From assembly GCF_007859935.1 (NCBI RefSeq), contig NZ_SJPO01000001.1:310001-374000 (forward strand): a stretch of 64,000 nucleotides of DNA. Direction: 5' to 3'. Shown piece by piece: positions 17,565-26,089 of the stretch (positions are counted from its first letter, which is position 1; the number at the start of each line of letters is the position of its first letter). The translations under genes and the position numbers were made by a program. Below the pieces are notes generated by a model, which saw only the letters and a program-made list of their open reading frames with translations, was not told where the DNA came from and ran no database searches. This DNA comes from Posidoniimonas polymericola. Its GTDB lineage: Bacteria; Planctomycetota; Planctomycetia; Pirellulales; Lacipirellulaceae.

Positions 17565-18086
17565 GTGCCACTAATCTTCCTCATGCTGCTGTTCATCGCG
17601 CTGCCGATGACGGAGTTTGCCATCCTGTACCGGTTGGCGACCGACGGTATTGGCTTCTTCGCCACCATCGCTTTGGTGCTGCTGACCGGCGTGCTCGGCG
17701 CGGCGCTCGCCAAGCAGCAGGGCCTGCAGACGCTCACCCGGATCCGCGGCGAGATGGCCGGCGGCAAGATGCCGGGCGACGCGCTGTTCGACGGCGCGCT
17801 GATCCTGGTCGCCGGGGCCGTGCTGATCACGCCCGGCGTGCTGACCGACGCCTTCGGCTTCTGCCTGCTAATCCCGCCGCTGCGGGCCGGGGTCAAACGG
17901 GCTCTCAAGGCCTGGGCCGCGCACAACGTGAAGGTGACCACGGCGTTTTCGGGCGGCCCTGGCGGCCCCACGATGGGCCAGCCCCGCGGCGGCTTCCCCG
18001 GTGGCCGCGGCGAGATCCCCCGCGGCGGAGGCCGCGATGAAATAATCGACGCCGAGGTCATCGAGACCCGCGTCGAGCGCGACTGA
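17565..18086 (+). CDS. fxsA: FxsA family membrane protein
   Basis: A 173-residue protein. The first ~130 residues are the FxsA domain with four predicted membrane helices: IFLMLLFIALPMTEFAILYR, FFATIALVLLTGVLGAALAK, QQGLQTLTRIRGEMAGGKMP, and ILVAGAVLITPGVLTDAFGF. The tail is Gly/Arg/Pro-rich (GQPRGGFPGGRGEIPRGGG) and cytoplasmic in character. FxsA is a cytoplasmic-membrane protein first noted for relieving phage T7 exclusion in E. coli; the general role is unknown. It starts with GTG at 17565. Confidence 0.9.
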   Translation: MPLIFLMLLFIALPMTEFAILYRLATDGIGFFATIALVLLTGVLGAALAKQQGLQTLTRIRGEMAGGKMPGDALFDGALILVAGAVLITPGVLTDAFGFCLLIPPLRAGVKRALKAWAAHNVKVTTAFSGGPGGPTMGQPRGGFPGGRGEIPRGGGRDEIIDAEVIETRVERD

Positions 18087-18125
18087 CCCCGAGACCACTC
18101 CCCACGGGCAACCGAGGGCTACTGC

Positions 18126-18308
18126 ATGCGACTCATCGCTATCAGCATCGTTGTCTTGGCCGGCGTCTTGGGCTCCGCCGTCGGCGTGGTCGCCCAGGCG
18201 TTCAGCCCGCGGGGCCTCGGCAACGACCTCGACGTGTTCGGCGCCGTTCTGGCAGCCGGCGCGGCCGTGCTGTTCCTGCTCGAGTGGTGGGCGTCGCGCC
18301 CCGAGTGA
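18126..18308 (+). CDS. small membrane protein, hypothetical
   Basis: A 60-residue protein with two hydrophobic stretches (LIAISIVVLAGVLGSAVGVV and VFGAVLAAGAAVLFLLEWWA). It starts 39 bp after fxsA and precedes another tiny membrane ORF by 15 bp, so all three could be co-transcribed. No family was recognised. Confidence 0.5.
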   Translation: MRLIAISIVVLAGVLGSAVGVVAQAFSPRGLGNDLDVFGAVLAAGAAVLFLLEWWASRPE

Positions 18309-18323
18309 CCCCCTGGAATCGAC

Positions 18324-18488
18324 ATGCCGCACGAATCCTACGACCTGATCGAAACCATCGGCGGCATCGCCCTCTCGGTGATCGCCGCGGTGGCGCTATT
18401 CATGTTTGCGGTGTCGCTGATCGACCGCCACCCAGGCGCGAAGCAGAAAGACGAAACGCCGGACGACGCCCGCATGAGGGAGCCGTAG
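18324..18488 (+). CDS. very small membrane protein, hypothetical
   Basis: An open frame of 54 codons from the ATG at 18324. The product has one membrane helix (IGGIALSVIAAVALFMFAVS) followed by a charged tail (RHPGAKQKDETPDDARMREP). It is supported only by its membrane-like composition and tight spacing to the upstream small gene. Confidence 0.4.
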   Translation: MPHESYDLIETIGGIALSVIAAVALFMFAVSLIDRHPGAKQKDETPDDARMREP

Positions 18489-18505
18489 CCGGCGTTGTTC
18501 GTTAG

Positions 18506-18847
18506 AGGCCCGACGCACGGGGCCCGTTCACCGCGCAGCCATCAAGAGAAGCCGCCGAACGCGACCACCACGAGGCAGCGCTGATCCGTCTTGTCCACGA
18601 AGAGTTCGCGCGGCTGATTGGTGGGCCGCTGGCGAGCTGGCGCGAACCCAGGCCCTCGCAGCTACCGCCGCGGGTGCAGCAGGTCCTGCACTGCCAGCTA
18701 GAGGGCGACAGCGACACCCAGATCGCCGCTCGGCTCGACCTGTCGCGTCACACCGTGAACCACTACACGAAGCAGATCTATCGCCACTTCGGCGTCCACG
18801 CCCGGGCGACCCTGCTAGCCCGCTGGCTGTCGCGACGCTGGAGGTGA
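18506..18847 (+). pseudogene. LuxR-type HTH fragment without a normal start codon
   Basis: The frame from 18506 (after a TAG at 18503) to the TGA at 18845 is open and its last ~60 residues are a good LuxR-type HTH: LPPRVQQVLHCQLEGDSDTQ, IAARLDLSRHTVNHYTKQIY, then RHFGVHARATLLARWL. There is no ATG, GTG or TTG before the HTH; the only in-frame candidates are CTG at 18581 or ATC/ATT codons. It is either a truncated gene or one that uses a rare start. The upstream 30 codons (REAAERDHHEAALIRLVHEE) still look coding. Confidence 0.5.
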
Positions 18848-18913
18848 CTGCCTGATGCGTAGGGTGACGCCATGCGGGCGAAGGCGGGAGTACTCGCTGT
18901 CGCGAAAACTCCG

Positions 18914-21900
18914 CTAATGATCGCGGACCCGCAGGATGGTCACCTGGGAGCTCGACTTCTCGAACTCAACACCGGTCTGAGCGGTCACGGCCTGCAGGAC
19001 CGTGTCGGGGTCGACCCGGAACCGCTTCTCCTTCGGCACGGTGTTCGTGTCGTACCAGCGCTTCGACCAGGTGAGCCGCTCGGAGGACGGCGGGGTATCG
19101 TTGACGACTTTAACGCCGATGTACTCGCCTAAGTCGGTGAGGAGATTCGGCAGGTCGCCGAAGCTGATCTGCTCCCCGTGGTCGCCCTCGTACGGGCCGC
19201 TGTTGACGGTGAGGACCGCTTGGTCCTCGCCGCGGATCGATCGACGCGTCATCTCCTCTTCATTGAGGGCCAGCGTCCCGCTGGCGATGTAAACCAGCCG
19301 ATCGACCTGTTCGAAGACGACCCTGACCGGTCGCCCCAGCTCGTCGCTGACCAGTTGGGACAGGGCTTCGGCGAGTTGGTCCCGTGTCGCATCGGCGCGG
19401 AACAGGTAGTCGCCCGGCAGGGGGAGCGTGAGCAGTTCCTCTGCGATGTCGACATCGACGCTCGGCTGCCGCAGGAGGTACGTCGTTAGGTCTGCGAGCT
19501 TGGGCGCCCGGCCGCCGATGCCAAAGTGGTGCTCCGGCTTGCCGTCCTGCCACTTCAGGAAGTAGAAGAACTCTTGCCGCCCCGGGGCCGAGCCTGGTCG
19601 CAGCAGGTGGCGGAGGTAGTTCCTCGCGAGCGGGTAGGGCGGGCCAAAGCGATTGAGCACCTCGCCGTCGGCGAGCACGTACGCTTGGCGGAGCTCGTCG
19701 ACCGCCCGTTGCTCGGTCTCGGTCAGTTCCCGCCGGCGGGTTTCGGTGGCCGCCCGAACCTCTTCTCGGGAGGTGACATCAAACACGTCACGCTGCAGCC
19801 TCCGGACGCTGTGGCCGTCCCGCGTGTCGACAACCGTCGCGCCGGCGGGGGCGCCCAGCTGGAACACCGACTCCGGCAGCGGCGTGTTGAACCGCGCGAG
19901 ACCGACACGCAAGATTGACGCGCGCTGGATCTGCCCGGCGCGCGATTCAAACTGCGTGATGACCGTCGGCACGGGAACGCCGGACTGCCGCCGCCACCCG
20001 AGCCACTGGGACCGACGCTCGGTGGCGCCGTGCCGCAAGACGAGTTCGATCGGCAGGCCGCTCTCGGGATCGAAGAACAGGGAGGCCGCGTCGCCCGCCG
20101 GGCTCGCGACGTTCGCGACACTCGCAGTCTTTCCCCGGTGCATCGTGCGGCGGGCCGGCTCGAACGCTGCTTTGTCCAGGAACTCGGGTCCCATGACCGG
20201 TAGGACATCTCTGAGCGTCGTGATGGCGAGGCGGTCGGCGGCGCGTGGTGCCAGATCCAATTGCGAATTCGCCTCATCCCACTGGATTGAGACATCGTCT
20301 GCCTGGATATGCACGTGCGATTCGTCGCGTCCAGGCCAAGATCTGCTTTCGCGGATGTGCGTGGGCCTGCCGTCGCTCATCTGCAGGTACAGTTCTAGCT
20401 GACTCCAGGGCGAAGTTGAGCGTTCGTTCATTGCGTTCGCGGCCTGCAGAAGGTCTGTCAGCGCGTCGGGGGCTTCGACCAGGTTGTGCTCGACCGCCAA
20501 CTGGGCGAGGTCATTGGGCGATGACCCGGCGGCGAAGAGCGACGGACCTTGGTGAAAATGGCTCAACTGTAGCCTGGCGGTGCGGATCGAGGCGACCGCC
20601 TCGCGCAACTGCTCCAGCGCGGTCCGGACTAGGGAATCCGGGGTAGGCCCGTCCGCCGCGTTGGCGGAAGCCGGTTGCTCTTCGGACGGGGCGGCGTCGG
20701 TCTCCGCCGGCTCATTGTCCCGTATCTTAATCTCTACCACCGTATCGCCCTCCGGCGCAAATCCGACGGTCTGCTCGTAGCCCTCGTTGCCCGGCAGATA
20801 GACCTCGACTTCTTGCTCCTCGATCGCGGCGTTCAGGTCGACCGCCAAGCCACGCAGCACGGCGCGGCCGCCGGTGGGCGTAGATTCGATCACGACGCCG
20901 GCGCCCAACAGCTCGGCGTACGTCGCCCCTTCAGGCCAAGGCTCGAACGTGACGCGTTGACGCACGCTGACGCGGGGATCCCAGTTGCCCTTCTTGAGCC
21001 GGCTCAGGTCACCGGTGAGGTTGACGAACAAGTCACGCCGCTCGGGGACCACGATCTCGAGCGACTGGCCCGCTTCCAACCCGTGGTAGACCGCCCGGGC
21101 GCCGTCGTCGGCTTCGAAGATCGCCAGGTACCTCGATCCACGCGTCAGGCGGTCGAGCGTGAAGGCCCCACGGTCATCGGTTGTCGCATACGCTTCACCC
21201 CACCACTCGTGCCGCCGCTGGTCGCTAAACGCGCGATTGGATGATGGGTTGACCTCGTGAACCAGACGGATCTTGGCCCCGGCCAGGGGCTTCCCGTCCG
21301 GCCCCCGCACGACGCCGTTGGTCTTGGCGGCCGCGACTAGCTCGAGAGCGATTACCTTACCAGGCCGTAGTTCCACGATGCGGTCCAATAACGGCTCGTA
21401 GCCGGGGGCTTCCACCCGGAACGAGTACCGGGTCGCCGCCAGGTGCTGCAGCACGTGCTCACCGCGCTGGTCTGTCTGGAACTCAAAGTTGGGACCGCCG
21501 ATGTGAGTGTGGATCTCCGGATGGGCGACCAGGGTCGCTCCGGGGATTGGATCGCCCTGCTCGTTGACCACCCGCACCCGTTGCGAGACGCCCGGGCGCA
21601 GCACGAGCTTGATGTCGTCGCGGTGCTCGCCGGGCGCCAACTCGAGCTGCTCGGTCCAGGCCGGCGCGTGGCCCTCGGCGTAGTAGGTCAGCCAGCTCGT
21701 GCCGGCGTCGACCTCCATTGAGAAGCGATCGACGTAGCTTTTGCCCGCGATGCTGGCAAAGTTGCCGTTGGCGTATCGCGTGTAGTAGTACACGTTCCCC
21801 TTGACCGTGGCGGCGGCGCCGTCCTCGAGGACGATCTGGCCGGAAAGGGTCGCGGTCCCCTCCGACTCGCCGTGCTCCAGCACGCTCTCTTCCGTCGGTT

Positions 21901-23056
21901 TGTCCTCGTTGGCCGCCTCTGCCTGCCAGAGCGTGGGACTAGCGAACAGCAAGCCGCTGGCCAGCAGAAGCGCCCCAACGCCGACCCGCGTCAATCCAAC
22001 GCTCGGCCCCGGCAGCGGCATGCCGAGCACCCGCAGCACCCGGCCGCGTAGCTGACTAGCCCGCGGCCCGGTCGCCGCCAACGCCGCCGCGCCGGCGGTG
22101 CTCAGGCCGGCGGTCTGGTAGCGGAGCTCCGACAGCCGCACCAGCGACTCGGCGTAGTCGCACGGCTCGCTCCCCCAGCGGATCGCCAGGTCGTCGCAGC
22201 AGTGCTCGCGCTCGACGCCGATCTTGTGGCTCAGCCACCACACGGCGGGGTGGAAGAACAGGGCCGCCTCGACCACCCGCTGCAGCAGGTTCACCAGGTG
22301 GTCGTACCGGCGGATGTGGGCCAGCTCGTGCAGCAGCAGCGACTCGACCTGCTCGGTGGTCAGCTGATTGAGGATCGCCGCGGGCAGCAGGATGGCCGGT
22401 TTGACGACCCCCACCACGACCGGCGTGGCGACGCGGGTTGAGTAGGCGACCAGCGGAAGCACGTCGAGACGCACCCGCTCGCCGATCCGCGCAAGCAGTT
22501 CGGGCAGGCGGGATTCCTCGATCGGCCGGGCAGTCGCCCGCAGGCGCTGGCACCCGTACAGCCCCAGCAGCAGCCGGATCGCCATCGCGCCGGCGCCCAC
22601 GACGTAAGCCGTGACGAGCCACTGCGAGGCCGACTCCCACGATGGCTCCGGCTTGGCGTTGACCGCCACAGGCGGTTCGGGAGCGGCTTCGATCTTGGGC
22701 AGACCGGCGGTCCGGCTAAGCGTACTTGGCGGCTCAACGGCGAGCCCTGGGGCGTAGTCGGTACTGGTCGGCCCGATCGCTCCGGCGGGGGATGCTTCGG
22801 GGGTGAGGCCGGCCACCGCCGGCGCAACCGCGGCCACGCCCGGCGCGGTGAGCCAGAGGTTGAGCGGCAAGCAGGCGGCGGTCAGGCCGAGCGCCGCGCA
22901 GTAGACCGCGTAGCGAGCGCGGGCGTCGCGGCGGCGGAGCACAAGGCACGCCAGCGCGGCCAGAACCGCGGCGAGCGTCCCTTGCCAGAGCACGTGGGCG
23001 AGCGACTCGACCAGCCAGGCCGAAGTCTGCGGCGTGAGGTAGGCGGACAGGTTCAT
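18914..23056 (-). CDS. M56 (BlaR1-like) membrane metallopeptidase with regulatory-like C-terminal domains
   Basis: A 1380-residue protein; the ATG at 23056 overlaps the stop of the blaI-like gene (ATGA), which fixes the start. Residues 1-320 are the M56 domain: membrane helices near 20-40, 52-70 and 148-168, and the zinc motif HELAH at 243-247 followed by FFHPAVWWLSHKIGVEREHC with a CCDDLA block. A fourth membrane helix (VGVGALLLASGLLFASPTLW) precedes an extracytoplasmic part of about 1000 residues. That part holds carboxypeptidase-regulatory-like (Ig-fold) repeats (GVVRGPDGKPLAGAKIRLVH) and a C-terminal region of unknown fold. In BlaR1 this region is a penicillin-binding sensor; no SxxK penicillin-binding motif was recognised here. 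The ligand is unknown. Its likely target is the BlaI-like repressor. Confidence 0.85.
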   Translation of the reverse strand: MNLSAYLTPQTSAWLVESLAHVLWQGTLAAVLAALACLVLRRRDARARYAVYCAALGLTAACLPLNLWLTAPGVAAVAPAVAGLTPEASPAGAIGPTSTDYAPGLAVEPPSTLSRTAGLPKIEAAPEPPVAVNAKPEPSWESASQWLVTAYVVGAGAMAIRLLLGLYGCQRLRATARPIEESRLPELLARIGERVRLDVLPLVAYSTRVATPVVVGVVKPAILLPAAILNQLTTEQVESLLLHELAHIRRYDHLVNLLQRVVEAALFFHPAVWWLSHKIGVEREHCCDDLAIRWGSEPCDYAESLVRLSELRYQTAGLSTAGAAALAATGPRASQLRGRVLRVLGMPLPGPSVGLTRVGVGALLLASGLLFASPTLWQAEAANEDKPTEESVLEHGESEGTATLSGQIVLEDGAAATVKGNVYYYTRYANGNFASIAGKSYVDRFSMEVDAGTSWLTYYAEGHAPAWTEQLELAPGEHRDDIKLVLRPGVSQRVRVVNEQGDPIPGATLVAHPEIHTHIGGPNFEFQTDQRGEHVLQHLAATRYSFRVEAPGYEPLLDRIVELRPGKVIALELVAAAKTNGVVRGPDGKPLAGAKIRLVHEVNPSSNRAFSDQRRHEWWGEAYATTDDRGAFTLDRLTRGSRYLAIFEADDGARAVYHGLEAGQSLEIVVPERRDLFVNLTGDLSRLKKGNWDPRVSVRQRVTFEPWPEGATYAELLGAGVVIESTPTGGRAVLRGLAVDLNAAIEEQEVEVYLPGNEGYEQTVGFAPEGDTVVEIKIRDNEPAETDAAPSEEQPASANAADGPTPDSLVRTALEQLREAVASIRTARLQLSHFHQGPSLFAAGSSPNDLAQLAVEHNLVEAPDALTDLLQAANAMNERSTSPWSQLELYLQMSDGRPTHIRESRSWPGRDESHVHIQADDVSIQWDEANSQLDLAPRAADRLAITTLRDVLPVMGPEFLDKAAFEPARRTMHRGKTASVANVASPAGDAASLFFDPESGLPIELVLRHGATERRSQWLGWRRQSGVPVPTVITQFESRAGQIQRASILRVGLARFNTPLPESVFQLGAPAGATVVDTRDGHSVRRLQRDVFDVTSREEVRAATETRRRELTETEQRAVDELRQAYVLADGEVLNRFGPPYPLARNYLRHLLRPGSAPGRQEFFYFLKWQDGKPEHHFGIGGRAPKLADLTTYLLRQPSVDVDIAEELLTLPLPGDYLFRADATRDQLAEALSQLVSDELGRPVRVVFEQVDRLVYIASGTLALNEEEMTRRSIRGEDQAVLTVNSGPYEGDHGEQISFGDLPNLLTDLGEYIGVKVVNDTPPSSERLTWSKRWYDTNTVPKEKRFRVDPDTVLQAVTAQTGVEFEKSSSQVTILRVRDH

Positions 23057-23451
23057 TGCTTCCCTCCCCGACGCTTGCGGTTGATGAGCCGGCGCAGGGC
23101 CTGGTGATCGTCGTCGTCGACGTGCTCGGAGTCGAGCAGGTTGAGCAGCAGCGCCTCGGCCGAGCCTTCGAACACCCGGTCGAGCAGGTCGCCGAGCATC
23201 CCTTGGGACACTTCTTCCCGGCTCACCGCCGGCGAGAACAAGAACGCGCGGCCCTGCGGCCGACGGTCGACCAAGCCCTTGTCGGCCATCACGTTGAGCG
23301 TCGTGACGACCGAGGTGCGGGCGAGGTCGCGGTCGCACTCCTCGGCCAACGCGTCGCGGACGCTCATGGCGGAACTCTCGCCGGCCTGCCACAAGATCTG
23401 CAGGACCTGCAGCTCGAGCTCGGTGGGGTATCGCGAAGCGGGGCGGGCCAC
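23053..23451 (-). CDS. BlaI/MecI/CopY family transcriptional repressor
   Basis: A 132-residue protein from the GTG at 23451, with GGAG 8 nt upstream. The winged-helix domain is PTELELQVLQILWQAGESSA, LARTSVVTTLNVMADKGLVD and RRPQGRAFLFSPAVSREEVS; the C-terminal part is the dimerisation domain (LGDLLDRVFEGSAEALLLNL). In the BlaI/BlaR1 model the repressor dimer leaves its operator after cleavage triggered by the sensor protease. Here the cognate protease gene overlaps its stop codon and a long palindrome precedes its start. Confidence 0.95.
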   Translation of the reverse strand: MARPASRYPTELELQVLQILWQAGESSAMSVRDALAEECDRDLARTSVVTTLNVMADKGLVDRRPQGRAFLFSPAVSREEVSQGMLGDLLDRVFEGSAEALLLNLLDSEHVDDDDHQALRRLINRKRRGGKQ

Positions 23452-23469
23452 GGGGCGGTCTCCTTGGTT

Positions 23470-23509
23470 TGTCGATTTCTATAGACGTTACTGTCTATGG
23501 AAATCGACA
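23470..23509 (-). promoter_or_regulatory. palindromic operator upstream of blaI-like gene 1
   Basis: The arms 23470-23486 (TGTCGATTTCTATAGAC) and 23493-23509 are inverted copies with 16 of 17 positions matching, around a 6-bp spacer. The palindrome ends 19 bp before the GTG start, just upstream of the ribosome-binding site. Length, symmetry and position fit autorepression by a BlaI-type dimer. The gap 23510-23862 shows no convincing gene. Confidence 0.7.
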
Positions 23510-23862
23510 TCAAGGGAATTTGGTAAGATTCTTGAAGTTTCTACCCGCCCATCTCTTCCGCGATCTTCCTGGTTGGATGCTCGCGGGCAGTGAGGCACTG
23601 CTGCGATTCACCTGAGCCGTCTCGCCATTTTTCCGTAGAGAATCGCCGTCCCGCGCGGTCCAATAATAGTGGTGTCGGCAGAGCTGCGCGCTAGGCGAAT
23701 CGCTGTGGGAGGCGGCTCCGACAGGTTGGTGGTGACTCGAAGTACTTTTGTCCGCGTTGGCGCGCAGGATGGGAAAAAAGTAGGCGATCACTCGGTTGGG
23801 CGGTCGCCGCAAGGTGTTTATCGAAAAGAGCTTAGGGCATCCGGCGCCCGAGAACGGGCCGG

Positions 23863-23905
23863 ACTTTTGTCCCTACCAATCGATAGGCAAGTAAGGGACA
23901 AAAGT
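23863..23905 (-). terminator. hairpin downstream of the di-haem peroxidase gene
   Basis: ACTTTTGTCCCT at 23863-23874 and AGGGACAAAAGT at 23894-23905 form a perfect 12-bp stem with a 19-nt loop. It lies 24 bp after the stop of the minus-strand gene at 23929. The stem itself contains the T-run. It probably ends that transcript. Confidence 0.55.
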
Positions 23906-23928
23906 GGCCGCGGGTTTGCTTCGCGGGG

Positions 23929-25302
23929 CTACTTCGGCAGACGGCCGGTTTCGACCTTCGGCAGCGGGCCGGTGAGCGACTTCATGAACGCGACCAGGTC
24001 GGCCTTCTCCTGCTTGGTGAGCTTGAGCGGCTTGATCTTGTCGCTGAGGAACGGGTTGGGGTGTCCCCCTTGGTCGTACCACTCGATGACTTCCGCGAGG
24101 GTCGCCTGGGAGCCGTCGTGCATGTAGGGGGCGGTCTGGTCGACGTTGCGCAGGGTGGGGGTCTTGAACGCGCCGCGGTCGGCGTCCTGTTTCGTCACGA
24201 CATAGCGGCCCCAGTCGATGTCCTCGTCGACTTTGTCTTCGTCCTCCTGGTCGAGGCCGACGCCCAGGTTGTGGTAGAGCTCGTCGCTAAAGTTGGCGCC
24301 GACGTGGCACTGTGTGCAGCCCGACCGCTCGGCGAAGAACAGCTCGCCGCCGCGGCGGGCCGATTCGGAGAGCGGGTGCGCGGCCGCCTGCTGCTGGAGG
24401 CGTTGGTATTGTTCGTAGAGCTCGGGGTCGTCCTCCTCGAGGTACTCCAGGTCCTCGGCGAAGTTGCGCTGGAAGGCGCGGAGCGCGTCGTGGTAGTCCC
24501 AGGGGGCGGTGCCGGTGACCACGGCGCGCTCGAAGCTGGCGAGCGCGCGGCCGATGTTGTCGATCGTGACGCCGTCGGGGAAGAGGGCGTCGAACTGCCG
24601 CTGGTAGCCCGCGACGCCGGCGACGCACTGGGCGCACGCCTCGTGGGTGCTGCCCATCTCGATGGGGTTGGCGATCGGGCCGACTGCCTGCTCCTCGAGC
24701 GTGGCGGCGCGGCCGTCCCAGAACTGACGGGCGGAGAGGATGCGGTTGAAGGCGGTCGGCGAGTTGCGGCTCCCCTCGAGCCCCTCGATCCCGACGCCAA
24801 ACCGGGTGTCGGCGGCGTAGCCGAGGTCCGGCGTGTGGCACGACGCGCAGCTCACCGAAGCGTCGGACGAGAGCCGCGGGTCGAAGTAGAGTTGACGGCC
24901 GAGTTCGATCTTGGCGCGGGTCAGCGGGTTGTTGTCCAGGCCCTGGATGGCGCCCTGACCGGCGGCCAGGCCGAGCGGCAGCCGCGCGTCGAGCGGGCGG
25001 TGGTTGGCGGGGTCGGCGAGCCAGGCGTCGAGCTGGTCGCTGGTTAGCGGGCCCTCGCCGGGGACGCCGGTCAGCAGGTCGCCCTCGCCGAGGGTGATCG
25101 GCTCGCCCGGCAGGGCAGGCGACGCGGCGGCTGCGGCGGTGAGCGTCGGCGTGTGTGCGGCGGCGGTTGGCTCCTGGCGGCGCGAAGTCGGCGACAGGGG
25201 GGCCTGAGAGCCGGCGATGAGCGCAGCGCCGGCGACGACAACTCCGACCACGACAGCTCCGGCGAGCAGGGGGGCAGCGGTGCGGGGCGCAGTGCGAAAC
25301 AT
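23929..25302 (-). CDS. di-haem cytochrome c peroxidase / MauG family protein
   Basis: A 457-residue protein from the ATG at 25302, chosen because it places a membrane or signal helix (PLLAGAVVVGVVVAGAALIA) at the N-terminus; an upstream in-frame start at 25374 is less likely. Two haem c motifs are visible: CASCH at 152-156 and CTQCH at 329-333. Family blocks include GRQLYFDPRLSSDASVSCAS, RNSPTAFNRILSARQFWDGR, and the C-terminal FKTPTLRNVDQTAPYMHDGS with TLAEVIEWYDQGGHPNP. Such periplasmic enzymes reduce hydrogen peroxide or oxidise protein partners. A pair CAQC at 223-226 lacks the following His, so it is not a third standard haem site. Confidence 0.93.
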   Translation of the reverse strand: MFRTAPRTAAPLLAGAVVVGVVVAGAALIAGSQAPLSPTSRRQEPTAAAHTPTLTAAAAASPALPGEPITLGEGDLLTGVPGEGPLTSDQLDAWLADPANHRPLDARLPLGLAAGQGAIQGLDNNPLTRAKIELGRQLYFDPRLSSDASVSCASCHTPDLGYAADTRFGVGIEGLEGSRNSPTAFNRILSARQFWDGRAATLEEQAVGPIANPIEMGSTHEACAQCVAGVAGYQRQFDALFPDGVTIDNIGRALASFERAVVTGTAPWDYHDALRAFQRNFAEDLEYLEEDDPELYEQYQRLQQQAAAHPLSESARRGGELFFAERSGCTQCHVGANFSDELYHNLGVGLDQEDEDKVDEDIDWGRYVVTKQDADRGAFKTPTLRNVDQTAPYMHDGSQATLAEVIEWYDQGGHPNPFLSDKIKPLKLTKQEKADLVAFMKSLTGPLPKVETGRLPK

Positions 25303-25379
25303 TGTGCAGGGGCGGGGGTGGGCCAACGGCTTGAAACGATTCTGCCCCATTATAGGCGCCCGGCTGCCCGGCACGAAAA

Positions 25380-25413
25380 ACGCCGCGGCGAACGTGACAA
25401 TTCGCCGCGGCGT
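25380..25413 (-). terminator. rho-independent terminator of tpx
   Basis: A perfect 13-bp stem (ACGCCGCGGCGAA / TTCGCCGCGGCGT) with an 8-nt loop. On the minus strand it is followed directly by TTTTT (25375-25379). It lies about 75 bp downstream of the tpx stop codon and upstream of the peroxidase gene, separating the two transcripts. Confidence 0.82.
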
Positions 25414-25486
25414 GCGTGGGGTTTGCTCCCTCCCGTGGGCGGGGGCGAGGCCACTACAGAACCACTATTGGGCAGCTACAGGGCAG

Positions 25487-26005
25487 CTACAGGGCCGACT
25501 TGAGGGCGGCCAGGGCGGCGTCGTAGTCGGGTTCGTTGGTGACTTCGCTGACGTACTCGACGTGGGTCAGCTTGCCGCTGGCGTCCATCACGAAGGCGGC
25601 GCGGCAGAGGATCTTGAGCTCCTCGATCAGTGCGCCGAAGCCCTCGCCGAAGTTGCGGTCCTGGTAGTCGCTGCCGACCTTCATGTTCTTGATTTCTTCG
25701 GCGCCGCAGAAGCGGTTCATCGCGAACGGCAGGTCCATGCTGACGGTAACCGCGTTGACCTTGTCGCCCAGCTCGCCGAGCTGCTCGTTGAACTTCTTGG
25801 TCTGGATGGCGCAGACGCCCGTGTCGAGCGACGGCACGACGCTCAGCAGGGTTGGCTTGCCGGCGAGGTCGCCCTTGGCGAGCGACTGCATGCCGCCCTC
25901 GAAGAAGTGCAGGGTGAAGTCGGGAGCGTCCTGGCCGGCGGCCAGGGCGTCGCCGGCGAGGGTGACGGGGTTTCCTTTGAACGTGACGGCGCCTGGGCGG
26001 GACAT
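25487..26005 (-). CDS. tpx: thiol peroxidase (atypical 2-Cys peroxiredoxin)
   Basis: A 172-residue protein of standard Tpx length. It contains the N-terminal block VTFKGNPVTLAGDALAAGQD, the peroxidatic cysteine at 65 in VPSLDTGVCAIQTKKFNEQL, and the resolving cysteine at 100 in DLPFAMNRFCGAEEIKNM. Tpx reduces hydrogen and alkyl peroxides using thioredoxin. A neighbouring di-haem peroxidase on the same strand suggests a small oxidative-stress cluster, although an intrinsic terminator separates them. An 11-bp tandem duplication at 25471-25492 includes the stop codon. Confidence 0.96.
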   Translation of the reverse strand: MSRPGAVTFKGNPVTLAGDALAAGQDAPDFTLHFFEGGMQSLAKGDLAGKPTLLSVVPSLDTGVCAIQTKKFNEQLGELGDKVNAVTVSMDLPFAMNRFCGAEEIKNMKVGSDYQDRNFGEGFGALIEELKILCRAAFVMDASGKLTHVEYVSEVTNEPDYDAALAALKSAL

Positions 26006-26089
26006 GTGTGGTTCCTAGGGCGTGAGGGGCGGGTGGTGAGAACCCCAAGTATCCCCGTGCCCCGCGGCGCCGGCAAGTGGCTCGATAGG

